Source of the DNA: Sphingomonas glaciei
GTDB lineage: Bacteria; Pseudomonadota; Alphaproteobacteria; Sphingomonadales; Sphingomonadaceae
Direction: 5' to 3'
NCBI RefSeq assembly: GCF_023380025.1
Contig: NZ_CP097253.1
Coordinates: 2,265,001 to 2,329,000 of the forward strand
DNA length: 64,000 bases
The translations under genes and the position numbers were made by a program. Positions 27,418 through 37,848 of the stretch are shown here, piece by piece; within the stretch, counting starts at the first letter, position 1, and the number at the start of each line of letters is the position of its first letter. A model generated the notes under the pieces. That model saw only the letters and a program-made list of their open reading frames with translations, did no database searches and was not told the DNA's origin.

Positions 27418-27819
27418 TCAGGCGCTTGCCTCCCACGCCTTGCGGACCATCGTTTCGAGCCGGGCTTGGTCCACGTCGGCGAGCTTGCCGATGTACAGGC
27501 AGCCCTTGCCCGGCTTGTGCTTGCCGAGGGTCGCGAGGTCTGCGTCATAGCCGTCATAATGGTGAAGGTAGAAGACCAGGCTGGCTTTGCGCGGGGAAAA
27601 GGCGATGCGCGGTGTGTCGCCCTCGCGCCCGCTCTCGTAGCGATAGTGGCGGCTGCCAAAGCCGACGATAGAGGGCCCCCATAGGCAGGCCGGTTCGCTC
27701 GACACCCGCTCGAACAGCGTACGCAGGGCATGGCCGTCGGCGCGCCGTGTCGGGTGTTCGACCGTATCAAGGAAGGCGCTGACGTCGGCGCCGGTGGGTT
27801 TGGTTTTGGTCTCGGACAT
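27418..27819 (-). CDS. DUF1801 family protein
   Basis: A 133-residue cytoplasmic protein with the DUF1801 layout: [20 protein letters not shown], a middle [20 protein letters not shown] segment, SLVFYLHHY, and a C-terminal [19 protein letters not shown] helix. The family has a YdhG-like fold with unknown activity. ATG 27819; the HNH gene lies 48 bases downstream on the same strand. Confidence 0.85.
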   Translation of the reverse strand: MSETKTKPTGADVSAFLDTVEHPTRRADGHALRTLFERVSSEPACLWGPSIVGFGSRHYRYESGREGDTPRIAFSPRKASLVFYLHHYDGYDADLATLGKHKPGKGCLYIGKLADVDQARLETMVRKAWEASA

Positions 27820-27925
27820 GCTGCATCACCTCCGATCGCAAGCTTCTCACCGGAGGCGCTGCGAGACAATCGGACGTGGTTCCGGCCGATTGCGAGGACG
27901 GCCCCCGGCCCCCATATGTTCACGC

Positions 27926-30127
<2,202 letters not shown>

Positions 30128-30154
30128 TTGCGCTGGCGAGCCCTTCGCCCCGAG

Positions 30155-30683
30155 CTAGCCGGCGATCCGGGTGAGCTTGGCGAGCGGAAGCGCGACCCCG
30201 CCGAGACCGGCCCACAATTCGCCCTCGCGGCTGACGACTTCGCCTACCTTGCCGATGCTGGTGAGGGTGGCCGGGATGGCCGAGCCGTCGGCAGCTTTCG
30301 CGGTCAGGCGGAGGACGTAGGCGCCCTCCCTGGCCTTGCCGCCGGCCGTCAGTGCGCCGTCCCAGCTGAAGGTCGCGCTGGCGTCCTGCGGGACTGTCGG
30401 ACGGGCCACCACCGCGCCGCTGCTGTCGAGGATTTCGGCCTCGATCGAAGCCGGCTTGGCGCCGAAGGTCCAGCGCCACTGCGCGGGATTATCGGTGCTG
30501 AAGCCTGCCACCGAACTGTCGAACTCGACGGTCTTGCCGATCAGCTGGCCGGCGCTGGTGAGGTCGTCGGACGACAGCTTGTCGAGCATGTTGCGCAGCA
30601 CGCCGGTCTGCTGGATCGATTGTTCGACCTGCGAATATTGCACCAGTTGCTGGGTGGTCGAAGGCGGCTGGAGTGTCGCTCAT
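30155..30683 (-). pseudogene. flgD: flgD, 5'-truncated (hook-capping protein remnant)
   Basis: The frame from about 30680 down to 30155 encodes the C-terminal two thirds of a hook-capping protein: TTQQLVQYSQVEQ, LIGKTVEFDSSVAGF, and the Ig-like FSWDGALTAGG domain. The conserved N-terminal half (the FLxLLxxQLxxQDP region, about 55-60 residues) is missing. The ATG at 30683, which overlaps the fliL stop (ATGA), is in a different frame and reads MSDTPAAFDHPATG for only a few codons before the flgD-like frame. No ribosome site precedes the in-frame GTG at 30643. A deletion with frame change, or an assembly error, is likely. Confidence 0.6.
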
Positions 30684-31186
30684 GCCTGCATCAGGTCCTG
30701 GATGAGGACGTCGCGCACGGCGCGGGCCCCGAGCGCCTGGTTGGCGCGGATCAGCAGTTCCTCCTTGATCCGGAAGGTCGCGGCGGAGCCCGCCATGTCC
30801 TCGGGCCGAAGCTCGCGCAGGAAGGACTGGTAGCGGTCGACCAGCAGCGGCAGCCGCGGCTCGATCTCTTCCGGCGTCTTCTCGCCCGGGACCAGCATGA
30901 CGTGGAGCTTGAGCATCCGGCTGCTGCCGTCCGACCCGCGCAGGGAGACCTGCATGGCGGGGACATCGACGAACTCCTCGGGGGTCTCGGCCGCCTCCGC
31001 GGCGATCTTGTCTTCCTCGGCCGGGCTGGAGAGAAAATACCACGCTCCGCCACCCCCGCCGCCCAGCACCAGCAGTGCGGCGAGGGCGATGATCACCAGC
31101 TTCTTGCGGTTCTTCTTGGGAAGGGCAGGCGCCTCGGCGCCCTCGGCGGGCTCTTCGGCTTCCTCGACTGCGGCGTCCTTGCTCAC
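30680..31186 (-). CDS. fliL: Flagellar basal-body-associated protein FliL
   Basis: A 168-residue single-pass inner-membrane protein. The acidic cytoplasmic N-terminus and KKNRKKLVIIALAALLVLGG span are followed by the periplasmic FliL domain (LKLHVMLVPGEKTPEEIEPR and RIKEELLIRANQALG). FliL surrounds the stator and tunes torque. GTG start at 31186. The usual downstream partner fliM is absent; the truncated flgD follows instead. It is divergent from flgF. Confidence 0.85.
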   Translation of the reverse strand: MSKDAAVEEAEEPAEGAEAPALPKKNRKKLVIIALAALLVLGGGGGGAWYFLSSPAEEDKIAAEAAETPEEFVDVPAMQVSLRGSDGSSRMLKLHVMLVPGEKTPEEIEPRLPLLVDRYQSFLRELRPEDMAGSAATFRIKEELLIRANQALGARAVRDVLIQDLMQA

Positions 31187-31299
31187 TGGCTCAACTGCTC
31201 CCCGGTGCTTTGCCCTGTCTGGCGACCGCGGTCACGGCCTCCCGCCTATCATAGACGGACAGGGGAGCGGCCGGTCGCGACCCGGACGAGACAAAACCG

Positions 31300-32046
31300 A
31301 TGGTGGACATCCCCGCTTACGTATTGCTGAGCCACGAGACCGCACTGCGCCGGAAGATGGACGTGGTGGCGAACAACCTCGCCAACCTGTCGACCAGCGG
31401 CTTCAAGCGCGAACAGCCGGTATTCCAGGAAGCCCTGCGGCGCAGCGACAGCGACGAGCCGGCCGCGCGGGCGGTGTCGTTCGTGCTCGATTTTGGCCGG
31501 GTCCACGACCAGGCCGAGGGCGCCTTCAACGCCACCGGCAATCCGCTCGACGTGGCGGTGGAAGGGGCGGGGTTCCTGTCGGTCGCGCTGCCCGACGGGA
31601 CCACGGGATACACCCGCGCCGGCGGGTTGCAGATCCTCGCCGACGGAAAGCTGGGCAGTGCCGGCGGACTGCCGCTGTTATCCGACAACGGCCAGCCGAT
31701 CGCGATTCCGGCCGAAGCGCAGGGAGGGCTCAGGATCGCCGGCGACGGGACGGTCGAGGGACCCGACGGACCGCTTGGCCGGATCGGAGTCACCCGTTTC
31801 GCCGACGAAGGCACGCTGGCGCAGCGCGGCGACGGGGTGATGGTCGGCGAGGGCGGGACGCCGCTGGCGGCGGCCGACACTCGGCTGCGCAGCGGCGGGC
31901 TGGAAGCCAGCAACGTCCAGCCGATCGCCGAAACCACCGCGATGATCGAGATCCTGCGCGCCTACCAGACCAGCCAGCGGATGGGCGAAGCCCTCGGCGA
32001 CCTGCGCAGATCAGCCATCGGGCGCCTCGGCGCCTTCCGCAACTGA
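31300..32046 (+). CDS. flgF: Flagellar basal-body rod protein FlgF
   Basis: A 248-residue rod protein with the N-terminal rod motif KMDVVANNLANLSTSGFKRE. The middle (AEGAFNATGNPLDVAVEGAG and YTRAGGLQILADG) and the C-terminal GGLEASNVQPIAETTAMIEI with LRAYQTSQRM are also conserved. It builds the proximal rod in the periplasm and is exported by the flagellar type III system. ATG 31300; flgG follows 15 bases later. Confidence 0.95.
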   Translation: MVDIPAYVLLSHETALRRKMDVVANNLANLSTSGFKREQPVFQEALRRSDSDEPAARAVSFVLDFGRVHDQAEGAFNATGNPLDVAVEGAGFLSVALPDGTTGYTRAGGLQILADGKLGSAGGLPLLSDNGQPIAIPAEAQGGLRIAGDGTVEGPDGPLGRIGVTRFADEGTLAQRGDGVMVGEGGTPLAAADTRLRSGGLEASNVQPIAETTAMIEILRAYQTSQRMGEALGDLRRSAIGRLGAFRN

Positions 32047-32061
32047 CGGAGAACCAGACCC

Positions 32062-32844
32062 ATGCGATCCTTGTCCATTGCCGCGACCGGCATGTTGGCC
32101 CAGCAGACCAACGTCGACGTCATCTCCAACAACATCGCCAACATGAACACCACCGCCTTCAAGCGGCAGCGCGCCGAGTTCCAGGACCTGCTCTACCAAC
32201 AGGTCGAGCGGCCTGGCGCGGGGGCGGGCGGCGACGCCAAGGCCCCGTCGGGCATCCAGATCGGCGCCGGAGTGCGCACCGCGGGGGTGTACCGCATCTC
32301 CCAGCAGGGTGCCTTCACCACCACCGACAACAAATATGACCTGGCGATCGAGGGCGCGGGCTATTTCCAGGTGACCCTGCCGTCGGGCGAGACCGCCTAC
32401 ACCCGCGCCGGCTCGTTCCAGGTCAGCGCGGAGGGCGAGCTGGTGACCTCCGACGGCTATCGGCTGGAGCCCGGGATCAGCATTCCGGCCGAAGCGGTCG
32501 ACGTCACGATCGGCCGCACCGGCATGGTCCAGGTCAAGCTCGACGGGCAGGCCGAAATGCAGGACGTCGGCCAGCTCCAGCTCGCGAGCTTCGTCAACGA
32601 AGCGGGTCTGGAGGCGCGCGGCGGCAACCTGTTCCTCGCAACGTCGGCCAGCGGGCAGCCCAACGTCGCCTCGCCCGGCGATCCCGGTTTCGGCTCGCTT
32701 CGCCAGGGCTATCTCGAAGCAAGCAACGTCAATCCGGTGAGCGAGATCACTGCGCTGATCACCGCCCAGCGGGCCTATGAGATGAACAGCAGGGTGGTGA
32801 AGACGGTCGACGAGATGCTCGCGACCTCGAGCCAGCTGCGATGA
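32062..32844 (+). CDS. flgG: Flagellar distal rod protein FlgG
   Basis: A 260-residue distal-rod protein with MRSLSIAATGMLAQQTNVDV, ISNNIANMNTTAFKRQRAEF and the FlgG-characteristic LYQQ. The C-terminus has LEASNVNPVSEITALITAQR followed by AYEMNSRVVKTVDEM. The length is typical. It overlaps flgA by ATGA, so translation is coupled. Confidence 0.96.
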   Translation: MRSLSIAATGMLAQQTNVDVISNNIANMNTTAFKRQRAEFQDLLYQQVERPGAGAGGDAKAPSGIQIGAGVRTAGVYRISQQGAFTTTDNKYDLAIEGAGYFQVTLPSGETAYTRAGSFQVSAEGELVTSDGYRLEPGISIPAEAVDVTIGRTGMVQVKLDGQAEMQDVGQLQLASFVNEAGLEARGGNLFLATSASGQPNVASPGDPGFGSLRQGYLEASNVNPVSEITALITAQRAYEMNSRVVKTVDEMLATSSQLR

Positions 32845-33116
32845 GCGCGCTGCTGCTGTTCCTCGCGGCGCAGGCGGTCGATCCGCTCGCCCCGCTCGGT
32901 CCGGCCGTGCCACGGGTCAAGGCCGAGCGGGTGGTCCGGCGCGGCGAGACCGTCACGTTGCGGGTGCGCCAGGGCGCGCTCACCATCAGTACCCCGGCCC
33001 GCGCGCTCGGCGATGCCGCGGCGGGCGAGCGGGTGCGATTGGTCGTCACCGCCACCCGGCGGACGCTCGACGCGGTGGCCGAAGCGCCCGGCATCGCTCG
33101 CCTTACCGAGCGCTGA
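32841..33116 (+). CDS. flgA: FlgA-like P-ring chaperone, short form
   Basis: A 91-residue secreted protein in the position of flgA, with a short signal-like N-terminus. Its conserved C-terminal part (RRGETVTLRVRQGALTISTP, ALGDAAAGERVRLVV) matches FlgA, the periplasmic chaperone for P-ring assembly. It lacks the N-terminal domain of classical FlgA (over 200 residues). The P-ring gene flgI it should serve is not in this window. Confidence 0.72.
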   Translation: MSALLLFLAAQAVDPLAPLGPAVPRVKAERVVRRGETVTLRVRQGALTISTPARALGDAAAGERVRLVVTATRRTLDAVAEAPGIARLTER

Positions 33117-33146
33117 TCCCTCCTTCCTACCCGAAAGGCCGAACGC

Positions 33147-33878
33147 ATGCGCTCCACCCTGTACTGCGCCGCCCTCCTTTTCGCCCTCGGCGGCTGCTCG
33201 GTCGTCAACGATGTCGGCAATGTCGGAAGGGCTCCGCGGCTGTCCGCACCGGGCGACATTCCCGCTCCCCCGACCGAACGCTCGATCGCCACCGCCTCCT
33301 TGCTGCCGCAAGCGCCGCTGCAAAGCGCCTCGCTATTTCGCGAAGGGTCGGCGGGATTGCTCAGCGATCAGCGCGCTCGCGGCAAGGGCGACCTGCTGAC
33401 CATCCGGATCAAGGTCGGCGACAATGCGTCCTTCAACAATCACAGCGAGCGGCGCCGGGGCGGAACCGAAAGCGCCGGCATCGCGGGCCTGCTAGGAATC
33501 GACAAGCTGATCGACCGCATCCTGCCCGGCAAGACTCCGGCGGCAAGTGTCGACGGGAGCAGCGACAGCCGAACCTCGGGCGACGGCAAGATCGAGCGCG
33601 GCGAGACGATCAACCTGACGCTCGCCGCAGTGGTCACCGACGTCCTCCCCAACGGCAATCTCCTTGTCCGCGGGCGGCAGGAGATGCGGGTCAACAACGA
33701 GCTTCGCGAGCTGGTCGTCACCGGCATCGTGCGCCCGGCCGACATCGCCCGCGACAACAGCGTGCCGCACGACCGGATCGCCGAGGCGCGGGTGCTCTAT
33801 GGCGGGCGCGGGCAGCTCACCAGCGCCCAGTCGGCGCGCTGGGGCCAGCAGCTTTACGATGCGCTTTTTCCGTTCTGA
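33147..33878 (+). CDS. flgH: Flagellar L-ring lipoprotein FlgH
   Basis: A 243-residue outer-membrane L-ring protein. The lipoprotein signal ends LFALGGC (lipid-bearing Cys 17). The conserved core ARGKGDLLTIRIKVGDNASF, the long low-complexity loop, and the C-terminal NGNLLVRGRQEMRVNNELRE with SARWGQQLYDALFPF are all present. It starts 30 bases after flgA. flgI, which normally follows, is replaced by the flagellin gene. Confidence 0.95.
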   Translation: MRSTLYCAALLFALGGCSVVNDVGNVGRAPRLSAPGDIPAPPTERSIATASLLPQAPLQSASLFREGSAGLLSDQRARGKGDLLTIRIKVGDNASFNNHSERRRGGTESAGIAGLLGIDKLIDRILPGKTPAASVDGSSDSRTSGDGKIERGETINLTLAAVVTDVLPNGNLLVRGRQEMRVNNELRELVVTGIVRPADIARDNSVPHDRIAEARVLYGGRGQLTSAQSARWGQQLYDALFPF

Positions 33879-33950
33879 TTCAGCAGGCTGCCCCGCGCTA
33901 ACCCGCAGGTAACCATCAAAATAACGCTGTCCCGACCGAAGCCGGCGCGG

Positions 33951-34015
33951 CCCTCCCATGATGAGGGGGCAGGCAGGAAACCTCCTGCATGACAACCCGG
34001 GCCGCAGAAGCGGCC
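33951..34015 (+). promoter_or_regulatory. Structured leader upstream of flagellin
   Basis: Three short perfect hairpins occur within 65 bases before the flagellin start: CCCTC/GAGGG (33951-33967), GCAGG/CCTGC (33973-33988) and GGCCGC/GCGGCC with an AGAA tetraloop (34000-34015). The ribosome site AAGGAAA follows. In alphaproteobacteria flagellin mRNA leaders are known targets of post-transcriptional control (FlbT). No flbT or flaF is in the window. Confidence 0.4.
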
Positions 34016-34039
34016 GTCACTTCCAGAAGGAAACGTACC

Positions 34040-34891
34040 ATGTCCTTTACCGTCAACACCAATGTCGGCGCGATGGCCGCGCTGCAGAGTCTGTCGAGCA
34101 CCAACAAGTCGCTCGCGCAGACCCAGAGCCGCATCAACTCGGGCTACAATGTCGCTTCCACCAAGGACGACAGCGCAGCCTTCGCCATTGCCCAGACCCT
34201 CCGCTCCGACATGGGCGGGATGAAGGCCGTGTCGAGCAGCCTCAACCGTGCCAAGTCGGTCACCGACGTCGCGGTCGCGGGTGCCGAGCAGATCTCGGAC
34301 ATCCTGATCGAAATGAAGAAGAAGGCCTTCGAAGCCTCCGACACTATCGATCAGCCGAGCCGCGATGCGATCAACGCCGACTTTGTCGCCCTGCGCGACC
34401 GCATCACCACCGTGATCAATTCGTCGGACTTCAACGGCACCAACATCCTGAAGGGCGGCGGCGGAACCGTTGCCTCGCTTCAGTCGGTCGGTGACAGCGA
34501 CAGTGCGACCGCCGGCTGGCAGCCCGATACGCTGGGTGTCGCCAACCAGGGTCTCGACCTTGGTGGTTCGGTGATCACCGTGGCCGCGGCCGGTGACGTG
34601 TCGAGCCAGGCCAATGCCCAGGCGATGGTGCAGACCATCGCCGACAGCCAGAGCAACCTCAAGACGTCGCTGTCGTCGCTCGGTTCGGCCTCGCGCCGCA
34701 TCGACTCGCAGCTGGCCTTCACGAGCAAGCTCAGCGATGTGGTCGAGGCTTCGGTCGGCAACCTGGTCGACGCCGACCTCGCCAAGGAAAGCGCCAAGCT
34801 GCAGGCCCTCCAGGTCAAGCAGCAGCTCGGCGTGCAGGCGCTGTCGATCGCCAACCAGGCGCCGCAGGCGATCATGTCGCTGTTCCGTTAA
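34040..34891 (+). CDS. fliC: Flagellin
   Basis: A 283-residue flagellin. The N-terminal D0/D1 region (VNTNVGAMAALQSLSSTNKS, then SRINSGYNVASTKDDSAAFA) and the C-terminal D1/D0 region (LAKESAKLQALQVKQQLGVQ, ALSIANQAPQAIMSLFR) are intact. The variable centre is short, about 60 residues. It is secreted and polymerises into the filament. ATG 34040 follows AAGGAAA. A stem at 34910-34932 ends the unit. Confidence 0.96.
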   Translation: MSFTVNTNVGAMAALQSLSSTNKSLAQTQSRINSGYNVASTKDDSAAFAIAQTLRSDMGGMKAVSSSLNRAKSVTDVAVAGAEQISDILIEMKKKAFEASDTIDQPSRDAINADFVALRDRITTVINSSDFNGTNILKGGGGTVASLQSVGDSDSATAGWQPDTLGVANQGLDLGGSVITVAAAGDVSSQANAQAMVQTIADSQSNLKTSLSSLGSASRRIDSQLAFTSKLSDVVEASVGNLVDADLAKESAKLQALQVKQQLGVQALSIANQAPQAIMSLFR

Positions 34892-34909
34892 TCCGGAAAC
34901 AGGAGGACG

Positions 34910-34932
34910 GCCGGCCTCCCCCGGAGGCCGGC
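34910..34932 (+). terminator. Hairpin downstream of flagellin
   Basis: GCCGGCCTCC (34910-34919) and GGAGGCCGGC (34923-34932) form a perfect 10-bp stem with a CCC loop, 19 bases after the flagellin stop. The T run of a classic terminator is missing, as is common in high-GC genomes. Confidence 0.55.
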
Positions 34933-35016
34933 AGGCGAGGGCCGGGGTGATTATCGTGTCGCCCCGGCCCTTTGCACTCCCCCTTCCCGAGCCCGACGGC
35001 GGCGAGGACAATCTTC

Positions 35017-35448
35017 ATGCGTATTCGCGACATCATTCACCGGGACGGGGCGCGGCTGCGGCTCAGCCTGGCGGCGGGCGACAGCGGCGACGGGCCGCTG
35101 CTGCGCCTCACCGAACCCGAAGCGCTGTTCCCGGCGAGCGTCATGCTCGACCTCTACGGTATCGAATTGCTGGCCGGATTCCTGATGAGTGCGCGGCTGT
35201 CGGCCGTCGGCGAATTGGCGGACGAAAGCTGCACCGGCGATACCCCGCTGCGGATGCGCCTGTGCGCCCAGGGGGGTGCTAACTGGGTCGAGATCGAGCA
35301 GTCGGGAACGCGGCTGCTGCTGCACCGCAAGCTGTGGGATCGGCTCTACGCCGAACTGCAGCTGGCGCTGGCGCATGGCCGCCACCTGCGCGACGTGGCG
35401 CCGGCGATCGAGCTCGCCCTCCGTGAGGCGCGGCGACTGCTGCATTAA
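35017..35448 (+). CDS. Uncharacterised cytoplasmic protein after flagellin
   Basis: A 143-residue soluble protein starting MRIRDIIHRDGARLRLSLAA, with a beta-rich N-terminal half and C-terminal helices (HRKLWDRLYAELQLALAHGR). No signal peptide, membrane segment or known family is seen; it is not FlbT or FlaF. Its place after the flagellin terminator may be coincidental. Confidence 0.6.
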   Translation: MRIRDIIHRDGARLRLSLAAGDSGDGPLLRLTEPEALFPASVMLDLYGIELLAGFLMSARLSAVGELADESCTGDTPLRMRLCAQGGANWVEIEQSGTRLLLHRKLWDRLYAELQLALAHGRHLRDVAPAIELALREARRLLH

Positions 35449-35540
35449 GGCCACGGGCCGCGCGGAAAGTGCGACCGGCACCCGGTCTTTGCGCCGGATT
35501 GCGAAGCCATGACGCCAGTGGTGCGTTTGCCCTTCCAGCC

Positions 35541-35867
35541 ATGCCGATTCCCGACGAAAAGTCCCGGGCCTGGACCCGCCCGGAGGATTACTGGCCGCCC
35601 CGCCGACTCCGGCGCAGCGGGAGGACGACGATCGGTCGCTTCCGGCCGCCGGTCGAACCCGAACGGGAGTCGCGCCCCTTGCTCGACATCATTCCCTATG
35701 CCGCGCTTATGGTTGCGCTGGCAGTGATGGCGGTAGCGATCATCGTGCTGGCCTGGCCGGGCCGGACCACCCAGCCGGTTCCTGCCAGGACCGAACCGGT
35801 CGAGGTCGAGATCGGGACCGCGCCCAAGGGCTGGATAGACCGCGACGAACCAACTCCTCGCCGCTGA
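35541..35867 (+). CDS. Single-pass membrane protein, uncharacterised
   Basis: A 108-residue protein with a basic, Arg/Pro-rich cytoplasmic N-terminus (WPPRRLRRSGRTTIGRF). One transmembrane helix (YAALMVALAVMAVAIIVLAW) and a Pro/Glu-rich outer tail follow. No family is recognised. ATG 35541 is the first to give the membrane protein a compact N-terminus. It ends 27 bases before the alpha/beta hydrolase gene. Confidence 0.65.
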   Translation: MPIPDEKSRAWTRPEDYWPPRRLRRSGRTTIGRFRPPVEPERESRPLLDIIPYAALMVALAVMAVAIIVLAWPGRTTQPVPARTEPVEVEIGTAPKGWIDRDEPTPRR

Positions 35868-35894
35868 CGCCGCCCTCGGCTAGGCTCGTCGGCG

Positions 35895-36656
35895 ATGACC
35901 TTTCAGCTTTCCGACCGCCCCGGCGGGCATGCCGTCGCCGTCCGCCACCGCCCCGCGACGGGCACCGCGCCGACGATCCTGTTCCTGCCCGGCTATGCCT
36001 CCGACATGATGGGGTCGAAGGCGATAGCGCTCGACGCCGTTGCGCGGCGAGAGGGGCTTGGGATGCTCCGCTTCGACTATCGCGGAACGGGTGAATCGCA
36101 GGGCCGGTTTGCCGACTTCACGCTGGGGGACTGGCTTGAGGATGCGTCTGCGGTCGCGGCGCAGGCAGAGGGGCCGTTGCTGCTCGTCGGATCGTCGATG
36201 GGCGGCTGGCTGATGCTGCACCTTGCCGAGCGGCTGGGCGACAGGGTCGCGGCGCTAGTCGGGATCGCCGCCGCGCCCGACTTCACCGACTGGGGGTATA
36301 GCGGACAGGACAAGGCGACGCTTGCCGCCGAAGGCGAACTACGCCGCGACAATCCCTATGGCGGCGAGGCGGAACTGACGACACTGGCGCTGTGGCAGTC
36401 GGGCGAGCGGATGCGGCTGCTCGACCGGCCGATCGGCTTCGGCGGGCCGGTCCGTTTGCTGCACGGCGATTGCGATGCCGAGGTGCCGGTCGAGGTCGCC
36501 CTTCGCCTCAAGGACGCGCTCGCCTCGACCGACGTGCAGCTGACGATCGTCAAGGGCGGCACCCATCGCCTGTCCGCCCCGCGCGAACTGGCCCTGCTCG
36601 AACGCACCGTGCTGGACTTGGCAGCGAGCATCCGAAGGCCCATTTCCCCCGCATGA
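35895..36656 (+). CDS. Alpha/beta hydrolase
   Basis: A 253-residue serine hydrolase. The nucleophile elbow is GSSMGGW (Ser about residue 99), the oxyanion region ILFLPGYASDMMGSKA and DYRGTGES near the N-terminus, Asp in LLHGDCDAEVPVEVA and His in VKGGTHRLSAPREL complete the triad. It resembles the ABHD10/carboxylesterase group acting on acyl-thioesters or glucuronides. It overlaps gloA by ATGA, so the three genes form an operon. Confidence 0.88.
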   Translation: MTFQLSDRPGGHAVAVRHRPATGTAPTILFLPGYASDMMGSKAIALDAVARREGLGMLRFDYRGTGESQGRFADFTLGDWLEDASAVAAQAEGPLLLVGSSMGGWLMLHLAERLGDRVAALVGIAAAPDFTDWGYSGQDKATLAAEGELRRDNPYGGEAELTTLALWQSGERMRLLDRPIGFGGPVRLLHGDCDAEVPVEVALRLKDALASTDVQLTIVKGGTHRLSAPRELALLERTVLDLAASIRRPISPA

Positions 36657-37069
36657 AGTTCCTCCACACCATGATCCGGGTCAGCGACCCCGACGCCACC
36701 ATCCGCTTCTTCAACCTCCTCGGCCTCGAGGAGCGGCGACGGATGGAGAATGAAGCCGGGCGCTTCACCCTCATCTTCCTGGGCGTGCCCGGCGACGAGG
36801 GCGGCGAGGTCGAACTGACCCATAATTGGGACCCTGAAGACTATTCCGGCGGGCGCAATTTCGGTCACCTCGCCTACCAGGTCGATGACGTCTACGCGAC
36901 CTGCCAGCGGCTGATGGACGCTGGCGTGACCATCAACCGCCCGCCGCGCGACGGCCGCATGGCCTTCGTCCGCACCCCCGACAACATCTCCATCGAACTG
37001 CTCAACAAGGGCGGCGCGCAGGCTCCGGCCGAGCCCTGGTCCTCGATGCCGAATACCGGCGAATGGTGA
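36653..37069 (+). CDS. gloA: Lactoylglutathione lyase (glyoxalase I)
   Basis: A 138-residue VOC-fold metalloenzyme: MKFLHTMIRVSDPDATIRFF with the first metal ligand, VELTHNWDPEDYSGGRNFGHLAY with His and Glu ligands, and the C-terminal IELLNKG glutamate. It isomerises the methylglyoxal-glutathione adduct to S-lactoylglutathione. It overlaps the hydrolase gene upstream and abuts gloB downstream. Confidence 0.95.
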   Translation: MKFLHTMIRVSDPDATIRFFNLLGLEERRRMENEAGRFTLIFLGVPGDEGGEVELTHNWDPEDYSGGRNFGHLAYQVDDVYATCQRLMDAGVTINRPPRDGRMAFVRTPDNISIELLNKGGAQAPAEPWSSMPNTGEW

Positions 37070-37785
37070 TGCGCGCGGTCGCGGTCCCCGCGCTCAGCGA
37101 CAATTACATCTGGCTGCTCCATGACGAGGACAGCGGCCACACCGCGGTGGTCGATCCGGGCGATGGCGAGGCGGCGCTGAAAGGCGCGGCGGCGCAGGGC
37201 TGGACGATCGACCAGGTTCTGATCACCCATTGGCACCCCGACCATACCGCCGGCATTCCGGCAGTGGTCGCGGCGACCGGAGCGAAAGTATGGGGCCCCG
37301 AGGCCGAGCGCGCCAAGTTGGCCGGGCTCGACCATGGGCTGGTGGACGGCGACCGGGTGCAGGTCGGCAGTGCCGAGGCCGAGGTGTGGCACGTGCCCGG
37401 CCATACGCTTGGCCACATCGCCTTCATCCTGCCCGGCCATGCCCTGGTCGGCGACACGCTGTTCGCGGGTGGCTGCGGCCGTTTGTTCGAAGGCACGCCC
37501 GAGCAGATGCACGGGTCGCTGCAGCGGTTGAGAACGCTGCCGGACGAGACGATCGTCTATCCGGCGCACGAATATACCCTGTCCAACTACCGCTTCCTGG
37601 CCGCCGAAGCGCCAGATGATCCCGCGATCGAGCGCCGGCTGGCCGAGGTCACCGCAATGCGCGACGCGGGCCAGCCGACCGTCCCGACCAGCCTCGCCGA
37701 AGAGAAACGCAGCAACCTGTTCCTGCGCGCTCCCGACGCTGCCGAATTCGCCAGGCTTCGGGCGGCCAAGGACAGCTTCCGTTAA
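37069..37785 (+). CDS. gloB: Hydroxyacylglutathione hydrolase (glyoxalase II)
   Basis: A 238-residue metallo-beta-lactamase-fold thioesterase with PALSDNYIWLLHDE, the binuclear metal motif THWHPDHTAG, VPGHTLGHIAF, the Asp in VGDTLFAGGCGRLFEGTPEQM, and EYTLSNYRFLA. It hydrolyses S-lactoylglutathione to D-lactate and glutathione, completing detoxification with gloA. The start at 37069 overlaps the gloA stop (TGATG); ATG 37063 is possible. Confidence 0.96.
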   Translation: MRAVAVPALSDNYIWLLHDEDSGHTAVVDPGDGEAALKGAAAQGWTIDQVLITHWHPDHTAGIPAVVAATGAKVWGPEAERAKLAGLDHGLVDGDRVQVGSAEAEVWHVPGHTLGHIAFILPGHALVGDTLFAGGCGRLFEGTPEQMHGSLQRLRTLPDETIVYPAHEYTLSNYRFLAAEAPDDPAIERRLAEVTAMRDAGQPTVPTSLAEEKRSNLFLRAPDAAEFARLRAAKDSFR

Positions 37786-37848
37786 GCGGGGAGAGAGCAG
37801 CCTGTTCGGGCGTTCTTCACGGACCCGCTTCTTCAAGGATACGCCCGC

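Noticed and set aside
27870..27925. A LexA-type box (GTTC-N7-GTTC) before uvrB
   Set aside because: Only a single GTTC with a non-matching second half is present.
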